From Hexactinellida sp. DTS-2022 (taxonomy: Eukaryota > Porifera > Hexactinellida): DNA of 64,000 bases. The translations under genes and the position numbers were made by a program. Every line of letters begins with the position of its first letter. The stretch's first letter is position 1. Positions 30,823 to 41,800 of this stretch are shown here, in pieces. The notes under the pieces were generated by a model. That model saw nothing but the letters and a program-made list of their open reading frames with translations, was not told the origin of the DNA and made no database searches. Location of the stretch: positions 12,958,001-13,022,000 of the forward strand of contig JAPNXP010000002.1 in the NCBI GenBank assembly GCA_028753945.1. Direction: 5' to 3'.

Positions 30823-33036
30823 ATGTCTTCCTCTAAACAGCTGAACACAGAGCTGCTCCCGGAGTTCTGTCTCTTCTGCGACAACTACTACACGGACCCA
30901 GTGATGCTGCCCTGTCTGCACACCTGCTGTCGCAAGTGCGCGCTGCTCAACCAGTTCTGCAAGTCCTGCGAGGAGCAGTACACCCAGAAGGGCCGACACG
31001 GGTCCGGCTTCCCCAACGACCTGCTCCTGTCGAACATAACTGCCATTAACAACGCCTGTCGGGTCTACAAAGACAACGACGAGAGCATCCTCTGCAAGAA
31101 CTGCTGTCTCGTGCCTACCTCCAAAGCAACCAACTTTTGTGTTGAGTGCAAAGTGTTCATTTGCAACTTTGATACGACCGCACATGTCCGCTTCGGCTCC
31201 GGAAAGCACAACTTTATAAAACTATCCACACTAATGACCTCCGATCTCCCAGACATTATCCCCAACAACCCCTTCATCGGCTGTCCCAACCACCCCTCCA
31301 TACAAATAGAGTACTTCTGCACCCTCTGCGATGAGCTGTTCTGCGAAGACTGCTCTAAGATATACCACAGCGACCACCCCACGCAGCTGGTGGATAACTT
31401 CATCGATAACCAGAGGGAAGTAATAGAGGAGAAAGCCCAGGAATTGGAATCTAAGTTGTCGAACGGATTCCAGAAGGAATACCTGGTCCAGAGCAAGAAG
31501 CTGGAAGAGCAGAAACTCCATTTGCTCGATAAGGTGAATAAGGATTTCGACTCTCTAGTTGAAAAGCTGCTCGAGCGTAGGAACACACTCGTCTACTCCA
31601 TAATCAGCCAGCACGACGAGCGCCTGAAGCTGCTACAGACCGTGTACGACAGGAACGAAATGCTCAACAGTAAAGTCAAGGAGTGCCTGGAAATGATTAA
31701 GGAATACACCGTGACATACCCGCCCAAGTACATCCTGCCTCTCGCGATGACACTCACACACAGACTGGACGACTTCGACTTCCACAACCCGGACATGGAC
31801 CTGGACATCACACAGGTGGAGTACAGCGTTAAAGGGCTGCTCGAGTTGGTTAGCGAGTTTGAGAACATTGGACACGTGAACCCCATTCGGAGGCCAAAGC
31901 TGGAGACGCCGATAGCCAAGTTCCCCAAGGACATCCTCAAGTCCGGCTGGGCCACGAAGGATACGGACACCGAGGAGCTGACCCTCGTGACCACTGCGGT
32001 TACGATGCACAGCAACCTACTAGTCGTGTTTAAGACGCACTGCAAGGGCCTGGCGCCTCCGAACTCGGCGGGGAGCAAGAACGAATCTCAATTCCGAATC
32101 ACAACATTCGACCCCTACTCCCCCACACGGAATCTGTTCCTGCCCAAGCTGCTGGAGGCAAAGTCCGTCGCTAACATGTTCGCACACAAAAACGGCTGCA
32201 CCTACATTGTGGACAGGGCCGGGAAACAGCTGATCAAGCTGGACGACGGACTCAACGCGGTGCAAACAGTGGACCACAACCCGCAGCTCCAGCTGCTGGA
32301 TGACCCGGTCTGCATTTGCTACGACAAAACCAACGCCAACTTCTTGGTGTACAACATGGTCAGCAATAACGTTAATGTGTTTGATGTGTCACTAAAGTAC
32401 CTGAATACGTTCGCTGTTCCTGTTCAGCTCCCAAGCAACAGACTCACGAGGAGCCACAGCGAGATCCACAGACAGCTCCCCGTCTCGCCCCGCCCCCGCT
32501 CCAAGCAGAGCGCAGACGTGTTCTTCTCCTCGGACATGTTCCCCTCCTGCGAGGACAGCAAGGTCAGTATTAACCTGGCAGTCAACTCCAGAGAGACTGT
32601 CTTCTTCGTGCCTAACTCCAAACAGGCGCTGTACGTGCTGGATAGCGAGGGCTCTCTGCTGAGGGAGATCAGTCTGAGGGACAGCATCAGTGAGGAGGCG
32701 GCCCACTCGCCTATCCAGAAGCAGACCAGTCAGGAGAGACCTCTCAAGGAGCTCGGCACTCTCAACAGAGGCCGCAAGAGATCGAACTCTAGCCCCAAGA
32801 GGCCCACACTCACGCCGCCGCCCAGGGATAGAACGCCGAACTTTTCTACTTTTATTTGCATTAACGCGTCCGATAACATCTTCATTCACCAGAATAACAC
32901 TATCCACATATTCTCTCCGGACCTGGAGCTGGTCGTGCGAGAGCGGGTCCCCGAGTCCTACAGTCCCAAGACAATGAACGCCGATTTCTTCGGTCACATA
33001 TTCTATACCACGAACGATAGCATATTACTCTGCTAG
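30823..33036 (+). CDS. TRIM-family RING/B-box/coiled-coil protein with beta-propeller-like C-terminus
   Basis: A single exon of 737 residues. The RING is a complete C3HC4: C16-x2-C19, C31-x-H33-x2-C36-x2-C39, C46-x2-C49. B-box 1 lies at about 91-129 and B-box 2 at C154-x2-H157, C166-x2-C169, C174-x2-C177, H182, H185. A coiled coil covers about 195-290. The C-terminal 370 residues have repeated short beta-strand blocks (GCTYIVDRAGKQLIKLD, NFLVYNMVSNNVNVFDVSLK, ALYVLDSEGSLLREI), compatible with an NHL-type propeller as in TRIM2/3/32/71. They are interrupted by a Ser/Arg/Pro-rich insert at about 655-685. Likely an E3 ubiquitin ligase; substrate unknown. The orthologue is not identifiable by eye. 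Confidence 0.85.
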   Translation: MSSSKQLNTELLPEFCLFCDNYYTDPVMLPCLHTCCRKCALLNQFCKSCEEQYTQKGRHGSGFPNDLLLSNITAINNACRVYKDNDESILCKNCCLVPTSKATNFCVECKVFICNFDTTAHVRFGSGKHNFIKLSTLMTSDLPDIIPNNPFIGCPNHPSIQIEYFCTLCDELFCEDCSKIYHSDHPTQLVDNFIDNQREVIEEKAQELESKLSNGFQKEYLVQSKKLEEQKLHLLDKVNKDFDSLVEKLLERRNTLVYSIISQHDERLKLLQTVYDRNEMLNSKVKECLEMIKEYTVTYPPKYILPLAMTLTHRLDDFDFHNPDMDLDITQVEYSVKGLLELVSEFENIGHVNPIRRPKLETPIAKFPKDILKSGWATKDTDTEELTLVTTAVTMHSNLLVVFKTHCKGLAPPNSAGSKNESQFRITTFDPYSPTRNLFLPKLLEAKSVANMFAHKNGCTYIVDRAGKQLIKLDDGLNAVQTVDHNPQLQLLDDPVCICYDKTNANFLVYNMVSNNVNVFDVSLKYLNTFAVPVQLPSNRLTRSHSEIHRQLPVSPRPRSKQSADVFFSSDMFPSCEDSKVSINLAVNSRETVFFVPNSKQALYVLDSEGSLLREISLRDSISEEAAHSPIQKQTSQERPLKELGTLNRGRKRSNSSPKRPTLTPPPRDRTPNFSTFICINASDNIFIHQNNTIHIFSPDLELVVRERVPESYSPKTMNADFFGHIFYTTNDSILLC

Positions 33037-33100
33037 TAGCAGAGCCCCACACAACGATGTTTGTAATTTGAATCTCTACTTTGTAAATAGCTCTCAGAAC

Positions 33101-33722
33101 CAGTGATGTGCTCCGTTACTAAACCTTCCGTTACTCCGTTACTCCGTTACCGTTACTTTATACTCCCGTTACCGTTACTCCGTTACCGTTACTTTATTTG
33201 TTCCGTTACCGTTACTCCGTTACCGTTACTTATTTTTCTCACGTTACTTTTACTCCGTTACCGTTACTTTATTTCTTCCGTTGCCGTTACTCCGTTACTT
33301 TTGTTAATTTTATCCGTTTAACTTTATTCAGCACAGTTACCTTAATGTAACGGTAACTGATTTAAAATAACGTTGTAATGGCAATGGAATAAGTTTAACG
33401 TAGTAACGGTTACTGTATCACGGTAAAGTAATGGTAAGAGTAACTGATTAAAGATAACGGTAACTAGTTAAAAGTAACGGATGTCCGTTACCGTTACTTT
33501 TTTCCGTTACCGTTACTCGGCGATGCCCGTTACCGTTACTTTTCCGTTACCGTTACTCCGCGACGCCCGTTACCGTTACTTTTTCCCGTTACCGTTACTT
33601 GACGACACCCGTTACCGTTACTTTTTCCGTTACCGTTACCGTTACCGTTACCGTTACCGTTACCGTTACCGTTACCGTTACCGTTACCGTTACTCCGTTA
33701 CTAGTAACGGAGCACATCACTG
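33101..33722. mobile_element. hAT-like MITE filled with CCGTTA minisatellite
   Basis: The ends CAGTGATGTGCTCCGTTACT(A) and their exact complement form 21-bp perfect terminal inverted repeats. The exact 8-bp target duplication CTCAGAAC lies at 33093-33100 and 33723-33730. The interior is made of CCGTTA/CCGTTACT arrays on the left and right and a TAACGG-oriented middle part (about 33340-33480), so the whole element can fold on itself. It inserted about 65 bp after the TRIM stop, probably in the 3' UTR. Confidence 0.9.
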
Positions 33723-34792
33723 CTCAGAACTGTCGAGCATTGTATTTAATTTGTATACAAATAGTATTTAATTAATTACTTAAGCATTGGTTTTAGCATT
33801 TCTGGTAATCCAACTGATCAAGTAAGTAATCTGAGCAAAACTAAGTTTAACTAACATAAGGTATTCGCCAGGTGTACTTTTAGAAGTGACATTGGCTATC
33901 ATGTAAGTTAGAAAGTAAGTGGGAGAAATATTTGAGGAATTAACTGCTAACTTTTAATTGTAAGGAAAATATACAAATCTTGGATTGTGCTAAAAATCGG
34001 ATATATTATTTGTAAAGAAAAGTTAATATTTACTTCCCCTAACATTATATAATGATAAATATTTACATTAAATTCGCCTAACATAACATCAACTGATGAT
34101 AGGTATTACTTAGAACACATCATTTGTTAGATAGCATGCTTTGTCTTGTAAACTGTATTCATAATTATAATTATATTATGGTTAGTTTCAGTCCCTGATT
34201 TCATCTTGAGTCACCAGATGCATCCTATTACATAATTAGTAAAGAGTTTAAAAGTTTGACGTGACCCGACCGCTTCTCTCGTTATGAGTCATTTTTGGCT
34301 TAATTAAAAGTTAAAACTGCAATGTTTGCAATTTAATCTGTTATCTGCACTAAAATGAGGTTCAACACAACCCCATTCGTTGTTGATACTAACTTACTAG
34401 CTAACTTGCAAGCCAAGACAATACTATAACTAATATCATGTGTATCTCCCATTTTATACCCAACAGACGAATCAACAAACATTAGTGGAGTATTAATTAA
34501 TTAATTAAGCATTTGCTCTAGTCAACTTTCTCTCCTGCTCAGATTTCAAACTACTTGGAAATACAAACTCTATTTCCTCGCTACATTCTACATGCATAGC
34601 ATTGCATACTCTTATCTGCTCTCAGCAAATCTGTTGATTTAATTAATCTTATCAGTATATTGCACAATTGATTTGTTAATTGCAGTAAGCTAGTGAATAA
34701 CTGAGTATTTCTGTCTGCGGAGAGGATAATTACTCCATCGAACCATAATCAGCAGTGATTACCAATCACATTCCTATCTAGACGCAGAACTA
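33723..34792. other. AT-rich intergenic DNA upstream of PUS1
   Basis: No open frame of interest and no paired transposon ends seen. The last few hundred bases should contain the PUS1 promoter. Confidence 0.4.
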
Positions 34793-36291
34793 ATGCGTAG
34801 AAAGCTGTTGCATAACTGCTCTGAGGCCAGTAGGCTGAGCAGCAAGCGCCGCAAGTCCGACTCGCAGGAGAGTCCGACGGTGCAACTAACCGAAACTGCT
34901 CCCGTCGAGTTAGTAGGTACAGAGGTAGATAAGGCTAAGAGAATGAGCAGGAAAATGGTTGCTCTGTTCCTCTCGTACAACGGCTACGGCTACCACGGGA
35001 TGCAGTTCAATGCTGGAATTAAGACAATAGAGGGAGAGCTGCTGCAGGCCGTCTGCAAGGCAGGAGCGATCGACGAGGAGAATATGTACCAACTGGGTAA
35101 GTACATAATACACAGCAACTCTCGTAATAAGTATAACCAAGTGTAAATTAACTTTGATATGCATCTGGGGAATAAATATAACTTCATTGTTAAGGTCGGT
35201 TATTGTAATCAAATTGCAGACCTTACACTTTGCTATTGACAATTGCTTAATTAATACAACGGATAATGCATTAGCACACAGCCTTATAAGTACTGTACTA
35301 CGGATATACACTGTCTGTTGTAGGGAACTTGAAGTTCCAGAGAGCTTCGAAAACCGACAAAGGGGTTTCTGCGGTCCGTCAGATAGTCTCTCTTAAAATG
35401 GATATTCTAAAGGACTACCTCGAAGCAATAAACTCCTTTCTCCCGTCCGGCATCCGCGTGCTGCGGGCACTGCGAGTTACGCAGTCCTTCAACGCTAAGC
35501 ACTTCTGCTCGAGTCGCCACTACAGCTACCTGTGTCCCACCTTCGCATTCGCGCCATCCTACGAGCTCACCTATGAGGGCTACAGAATCGACAAGAGCAC
35601 CATGGATAAGCTGCAGGCAGTGCTCGACACATTCAGAGGGACCCACAACTTCCATAACTACACCAGCGCAGTGCTGGCCACCAGTCCCAGCTGCAACCGC
35701 TACATAATGCAGGTCAGCCTCGGGCTGCCCTTCGTAAGCCAGGAGACCGGCCTGGAGCTGATTTCAATACAGCTGCACGGGCAGAGCTTCATGCTGCACC
35801 AAATTAGAAAGATGATCGGGATAACAATCGCGGTTATGAAACATTTCGCGGAAGAGGACATAATTCCGCGCTCATTCAACCTGGCCACCATCGAGACCCC
35901 CAAGGCCCCCTCTCTGGGCCTGCTGCTGGAGAGACAGGAGTTCAGGGGGTACAACAACAAGTTCGGACAGGACGGACTGCACCTCCCGATCCAGTGGGAC
36001 AGCCTGGAGGGGTCCGTCACTGCTTTCAGAGACGAGTTTATCTATCCTCACATCATACAGCAGGAGGCGGAGCACAAGTCTATGTTCCTCTGGCTGGGGA
36101 ACCTCGGCAAACACAACTTTACAAATGATCCGGGCAAGGAATTGCCCAAACAGGCTCCTGATGAGAGCAAGGCATTATCTGATGCTAGCGAGACTCAAAC
36201 AATTGCTGTAGACTCCACTGCTCACTCTAACAACGAGACTATCCCTGGTTCTATTGCTGAAGCGACTCCATTGACTCATTCAATAGATTAA
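34793..36291 (+). CDS. PUS1: PUS1-like tRNA pseudouridine synthase (TruA family)
   Basis: Two exons, 34793-35096 and 35324-36291, join in phase (G|GG) to 423 residues, close to human PUS1 (427). Family blocks: YNGYGYHGMQFNAGIKTIEGELL, then FQRASKTD113KGVSA, where D113 is the catalytic aspartate, then FNAKHFCSSRHYSYLCPT, GTHNFHNYTS and the HGQSFMLHQIRKMIG motif. A basic N-terminal stretch (LSSKRRKSD) could act in nuclear import. The enzyme isomerises uridines in tRNAs (positions 27/28 and others) and some other RNAs, in nucleus and mitochondria. The last ~70 residues are a low-complexity Ser/Thr/Glu tail. Confidence 0.93.
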
Positions 36292-36319
36292 TTAAAGAGA
36301 ACATTCCAAATATATAATA

Positions 36320-36499
36320 CAGTCGATTCCGCTTAATAGAGTCTCCTCGGGACCAGTTGCTTTGACCGATTAAGCGGAGAAATTTATTAACCGAAATATT
36401 TTAAACAAAATGTAATTCCGTCCTATAAATCTTGTGAAATTTTGAGCCGATTAAGCGGAGAAATCTATTAACCGTGGTTCTATTAAGCGGAGTCGACTG
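36320..36499. mobile_element. pogo-like MITE
   Basis: The ends CAGTCGATTCCGCTTAATAG and CTATTAAGCGGAGTCGACTG are near-perfect 20-bp inverted repeats, preceded by TA. Inner segments repeat GATTAAGCGGAGAAATYTAT twice. It lies directly after PUS1. Confidence 0.75.
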
Positions 36500-37205
36500 T
36501 GTTCTCAAGTTTTATTGGATTATTCCAAATATACTCAAGTTTTATTGGATTATTCCAAATATACTCAGGTGTTATTGGATTATTAAACTAGCATGGTACG
36601 TATTCCAACCACAAATAAACGTTATTAGTACAAGCTGCTCGTCCCCTCTACGCGCGTCCTTACAACTTGTACTCGGGTCTTCGGCCCTCGCTTGTATTTA
36701 AAGCATGTTCCTTTTCAAATTATATGTCGTTCTTGATAAGTGGCCCTACTAGTCTATTAAAATATTCGTGGACCATAGCTATCGGTTTATATAAGGACAG
36801 AGCATGCTATGGACAGAGTAAATAAATTTAAAATTTATGCTAAATAGAACAGAGAATTTTCTAGATATTAAAGCTTGTCCGTGTATAATAATATACAGAC
36901 TCCAAATATAAAATTAAATATTACTAATGAACTGTAAAACTCTGTACCAAGGCACCCCTAACTTTTGGCTGTGGAGAAGTTATTGTATTGAATGATAATA
37001 ATTTGATATCAAATAGACACAATGGATTGTTAGAAATCTATGGCTACTTTTGCTAGACAGACGAAACACAAATAACTGATTAGATGCATGAACTTCCTCT
37101 CGACCAGTTAGGTTACTGTCTGAGTTAGCCATTCTATATTGCACACTTAACAATTGACAGATACACTAAAAAAATCAATTTATACTAATTGAATGCTAGC
37201 TGCTA
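36500..37205. other. Intergenic DNA with a short tandem repeat
   Basis: Three tandem units of about 29-30 bp (CTCAAGTTTTATTGGATTAT followed by TCCAAATATA; the third is diverged) occupy about 36504-36590. The rest is AT-rich without a recognised gene. Confidence 0.6.
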
Positions 37206-37391
37206 CAGTCGAAATCGGGATTTTTTGCCACGGGTTTTTTGCCTCTCCGGGTTATTTTGCCTCATTGCTTCTCCTTGTTTCTTCATAATCTCATAGCACT
37301 GTATAATGTTAAATACGGGTTTTTTGCGTATCGGTTTTTTTTGCCTCTTTTTCCATGCATTTAGGGTGGCAAAAAAACCCGATTTCGACTT
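37206..37391. mobile_element. MITE with GTCGAAATCGGG ends
   Basis: Left CAGTCGAAATCGGGATTTTT and right AAAACCCGATTTCGACTT are inverted repeats. The interior repeats GGTTTTTTGCC. TA-like borders suggest a Tc1/mariner or pogo relative. A 79-codon reverse frame here is an artefact of the repeat. Confidence 0.6.
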
Positions 37392-37798
37392 TAGTCCATA
37401 CTGGGACAACCCTCGAAATTTATTGGTCAAAGCGTTTGTCACCCTTTGAGATGGAAGATTTGAATCTTTTTTATGGATATTTGAACTATTTTGTAGATAC
37501 AGTATTCCCTACCCCCTGCCATATTTCAAGTCTGTCTCCTCAATCAATTCTTAACAAAACAACAAACAAACAAAAAATTTGTGAATTAATATACAAGACC
37601 AAATATAACCTTCTAAAACTTGAGTAGATCTGTGAATTTATTGAAAAGTTGAGTAGATTTGGATTGCTTGGCAAATACTTGTGCGGTATTGGAATTATTT
37701 TGTAAAACTTGAATAGATTTGGAAAGATTTAGTTTTATATTTGAGTGTCAGTAAAAAGTTGAGTATATTTGAAAATAATGAAAAAACTTGGTATTTTT
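37392..37798. other. AT-rich intergenic DNA
   Basis: Contains several degenerate AACTTGAGTAGATTTGGA-like repeats between about 37610 and 37790. No gene seen. Confidence 0.4.
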
Positions 37799-38336
37799 CA
37801 TAGATGCATTATACGTAACGTATAACGTATATATGGTGCCATTATACGTTAGGTGAACGTATAATGCCATCATACGTTAGAGGATCATATGGTCAAAACG
37901 TATAATCATCATACGACGTATAACGTATAATGATTTTATACGATTTTCATTATACGTTCATCATACGTTCATTATACGTTCATTATACGTTCATTATACG
38001 TTACCATACGTTATCATACGTTCATCATACGTTATCATACGTTCATTATACGTTACCATACGTTATCATACGTTCATCATACGTTCATTATACGTTCATT
38101 ATACGTTACCATACGTTATGTATCGAAGAAACCTGTCTTCCTTAGCATCACTAATAGTCACGTTTTAGTTTTTACTAAATTGACTAAATTCAGTTTCATC
38201 GTATGATGGTATCATACGTTGGCCATTTGTTATACGTTGATTATACGCTCGAACGTATATATGATCCATTATACGTATATATGATCCATTATACGCTCCC
38301 CGAACGTATAACGTATGATCGTATAATGCATCTATG
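37799..38336. mobile_element. Non-autonomous DNA transposon, 8-bp TSD, internal TACG minisatellite (copy 2)
   Basis: Same family as 4750-5319, with identical terminal repeats and the same unique core. The exact 8-bp target duplication is GTATTTTT (37791-37798 and 38337-38344). It is 32 bp shorter than copy 1 because of a different number of CATTATACGTT units; near the right end it has an extra TACGTATATATGATCCATTA duplication. Confidence 0.9.
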
Positions 38337-38830
38337 GTATTTTTGGAATTTTCCCATTGATTAAATATATTTGGAATTTGCCCATTGATTAAATATATTT
38401 GTAATATACACGCACCAAGTTTGCAGACTGATGATTTATTGAGTCACTTGAATCTACATCAAGAGTGCACGGACGGCATTTCAGTGTCACAACAGAGGGT
38501 ATAGTTGACCCAACTAGACGTTAGCAATAATACCAGTGACTAGGATAACTAAGCTTATTCATTGCAACCAACATCTTTGTAATAGATAGGCTCATATCTG
38601 ATACAGTAGTTACGTACTGACTGCGTGCTGTCTTGGAGTCGACTTTGTTTAGGTTTAGGTGTATATATAAATATAAATATATATATGTGTGTGCTACAAC
38701 CATAGAGTGTATACTGCGCTGGCTTTGAGCAGTTGTGAGAACATATAATAGATATTTTAGGCACAAACGCGTTATATTTATTTAACTAACAATCGTTACA
38801 ACGCGTACAGTGCAGATATTGTAGCGAATA
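38337..38830. other. Upstream region of the CH/spectrin-repeat gene
   Basis: AT-rich, with an AT-ladder (TATATAAATATAAATATATA) near 38660-38690. Presumably contains the promoter and 5' UTR. No other feature seen. Confidence 0.4.
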
Positions 38831-41800
38831 ATGACAGATAATAACCTACTGCGGTCCCCGAAGAACCCCAATGTTAGATCTCCGTTCAGAAACTCTCTCC
38901 AGGAAAGCTTCGACTACCACGACTACCAAGACGTGGCAAAGGTAGGCTCTCCCTTCGGGCCCCGCTCCCAGAGCCCCGAGCAGCCCCCGGGGGCCGGCGC
39001 CCTCAAGGGGGGCAGCCAGACCAACGAGGGGTACGAGCAGAGCCGGATGGAGGTCGCAGGTGACTTTATTTCAGTCTCCATTTACAGAATACAGATAACT
39101 CCCGTTATAACGAGATAATCGAAGGGACCCTTGGGTTATCTCGATATAAGCGGGTATTTCGTAGTTTGCTGTAGTTTTATTATTGTTTGTGTAGCGTTGC
39201 ATGAAGCCCTGCAGAAGAAGACCTTCACTAGATGGATGAACTCGCATCTCGACAAGGTTAGTGACAGCTCGCACCAACTCGTGTCTCACGGCCTCTCTTT
39301 AGGTTAACCAGCGGGTACAGAACCTGTACACGGACCTGGCCACGGGAGAGAAGCTGGCTCTCTTGCTGACGATGCTGACGGACGAACCGATTGTGAGAAT
39401 ATATATAAACAGTGTTACAATATAACTCGTTATTGTGTATACTATCTCAGTCCCCTTGAAAGTCTTATCAATACATTTACAAATTACACCGGTTAAAATA
39501 CGAATTGCGGAAAGAAGTATACATTTTGACGTTCCCTTGTTGTTCGTACTAACGAGGTTCTGTCGCGCCAAAATTGGTCCGAGTCAAAACTGGCCGGCTT
39601 ACCAATTTTGATCTTGACCATTTTTCGTGACAGTTCTACTGTAGTATAACCGTTTTGTTATTGTTGTTTGTTTTAGAAATTGCCTGAGAGAGGTCATATG
39701 CGTTTCCACAATGTAAACAACACAAATTATGTGCTAGACTTCATAAAGAACAGAAAGGTAACACAACACAGAATGCATAGTATAGTATTGTCTTATCAGC
39801 TGTTCAGACTAACTCGCATTTAGCTGCTAACATTCTGTATGAATAGTGATGTCCCTGCTACTGAGTCTCTGTGTGTAGATTAAGCTGGTGGGGATAGGAG
39901 CTGAGGATATCGTAGACGGAAAGAGGAACCTAATCCTGGGTCTCATCTGGACTATAATCCTGCACTTCCAGGTAAGAATCAGCTGTTTATCCTAGCTAGT
40001 TCATACTTGCCATCCATTTCCTGGTAAAAAGATAGTATCCTGGATTTGATATTTGTATTTATTCCTGGGGTTTCCCGCGATTTCCATTGTTAAATGCTCG
40101 AAAATAGATATACTATAGTTTCTATTACTCTTTTGAGTTTTTTCTGGAAAATAACATTATTGTGTACACTAAGCCAGTATAAAGGGACGGTTCGATATTT
40201 ACATTTTTGGCTATTTTGTAATACAAATGATCTGTCACTGGATCCCAGGAGGTCGGCAAGTCCGCTAGCCTGTCACTGCACTCCACAGATATCTATGATA
40301 GTCACGCAGTCTGGCAAGGACCCCAAGAAGGAGATCATAGAGTGGGCTAGGAATGCTACGGAGGGCTACTATGACGTCAGCATTAACGACCTCACCACCA
40401 GCTGGACGGACGGACTCGCCTTCTCTGCGCTCATCCACAGACACAGACCCGACCTCATAGACATCACGCGGCTGGACAAGAACAAGCCCATTGAGAACAT
40501 GCACTACGCTTTCCAGGTGGCATATGAGGGGCTCTACGTGACGTCACTGCTGGAGCCAGAAGGTAGGCCACCATCCCTTCTAACAATATAGTGCCACAAC
40601 ATCACAATAATCACATATGAAATTACCTCGACAGATAAATCAATTTTCATCTTTTAAATTTATACTTGCGACCCTGTAGTTAGTGTGTGTGTTTAGACAT
40701 GGCTAAGGGCGTACAACACTGTAGTTAGTGTGTGTGTTTAGACATGGCTAAGGGCGTACAACACTGTAGTTAGTGTGTGTGTTTAGACATGGCTAAGGGC
40801 GTACAACACTGTAGTTAGTGTGTGTGTTTAGACATGGCTAAGGGCGTACAACACTGTAGTTAGTGTGTGTGTTTAGACATGGCTAAGGGCGTACAACACT
40901 GTAGTTAGTGTGTGTGTTTAGACATGGCTAAGGACGTACAACACTGTAATTAGTGTGTGTGTTTAGACATGGCTAAGGACGCACAACACTGTAGTTAGTG
41001 TGTGTGTTTAGACATGGCTAAGGACGTACAACACTGTAGTTAGTGTGTGTGTTTAGACATGGCTAAGGGCGTACAACACTGTAGTTAGTGTGTGTGTTTA
41101 GACATGGCTAAGGGCGTACAACACTGTAGTTAGTGTGTGTGTTTAGACATGGCTAAGGGCGTACAACACTGTAGTTAGTGTGTGTGTTTAGACATGGCTA
41201 AGGGCGTACAACACTGTAATTAGTGTGTGTGTTTAGACATGGCTAAGGGCGTACAACACTGTAGTTAGTGTGTGTGTTTAGACATGGCTAAGGGCGTACA
41301 ACACTGTAGTTAGTGTGTGTGTTTAGACATGGCTAAGGGCGTACAACACTGTAGTTAGTGTGTGTGTTTAGACATGGCTAAGGACGTACAACACTGTAGT
41401 TAGTGTGTGTGTTTAGACATGGCTAAGGGCGTACAACACTGTAGTTAGTGTGTGTGTTTAGACATGGCTAAGGACGTACAACACTGTAGTTAGTGTGTGT
41501 GTTTAGACATGGCTAAGGGCGTACAACACTGTAGTTAGTGTGTGTGTTTAGACATGGCTAAGGGCGTACAACACTGTAGTTAGTGTGTGTGTTTAGACAT
41601 GGCTAAGGGCGTACAACACTGTAGTTAGTGTGTGTGTTTAGACATGGCTAAGGGCGTACAACACTGTAGTTAGTGTGTGTTTAGACATGGCTAAGGGCGT
41701 ACAACACTGTAGTTAGTGTGTGTGTTTAGACATGGCTAAGGACGTACAACACTGTAGTTAGTGTGTGTTTAGACATGGCTAAGGCCGTACAACACTGTAG

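Larger units (their letters stand above)
26195..32711 (+). repeat. Large duplicated segment, copy A
   Basis: This segment matches 57124-64000 almost base for base. The offset is 30929 at the left and 31289 over the TRIM gene, so the second copy has about 360 extra bases, nearly all at one indel near 27208 (58130-58480 in copy B). Substitutions are sparse, mostly silent in the TRIM coding region. The 26195-30822 part has no confident gene; it contains MITEs, hairpins and a possible retroelement remnant listed separately. The true right edge is unknown because copy B runs off the window. Confidence 0.95.

Noticed and set aside
30790..33000. Many long minus-strand frames opposite the TRIM gene
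   Set aside because: Antisense shadows of a GC-rich coding exon.
33101..33722. CCGTTA repeats considered as interstitial telomere sequence
   Set aside because: The unit differs from TTAGGG-type repeats and the array is enclosed by transposon ends with an 8-bp target duplication.
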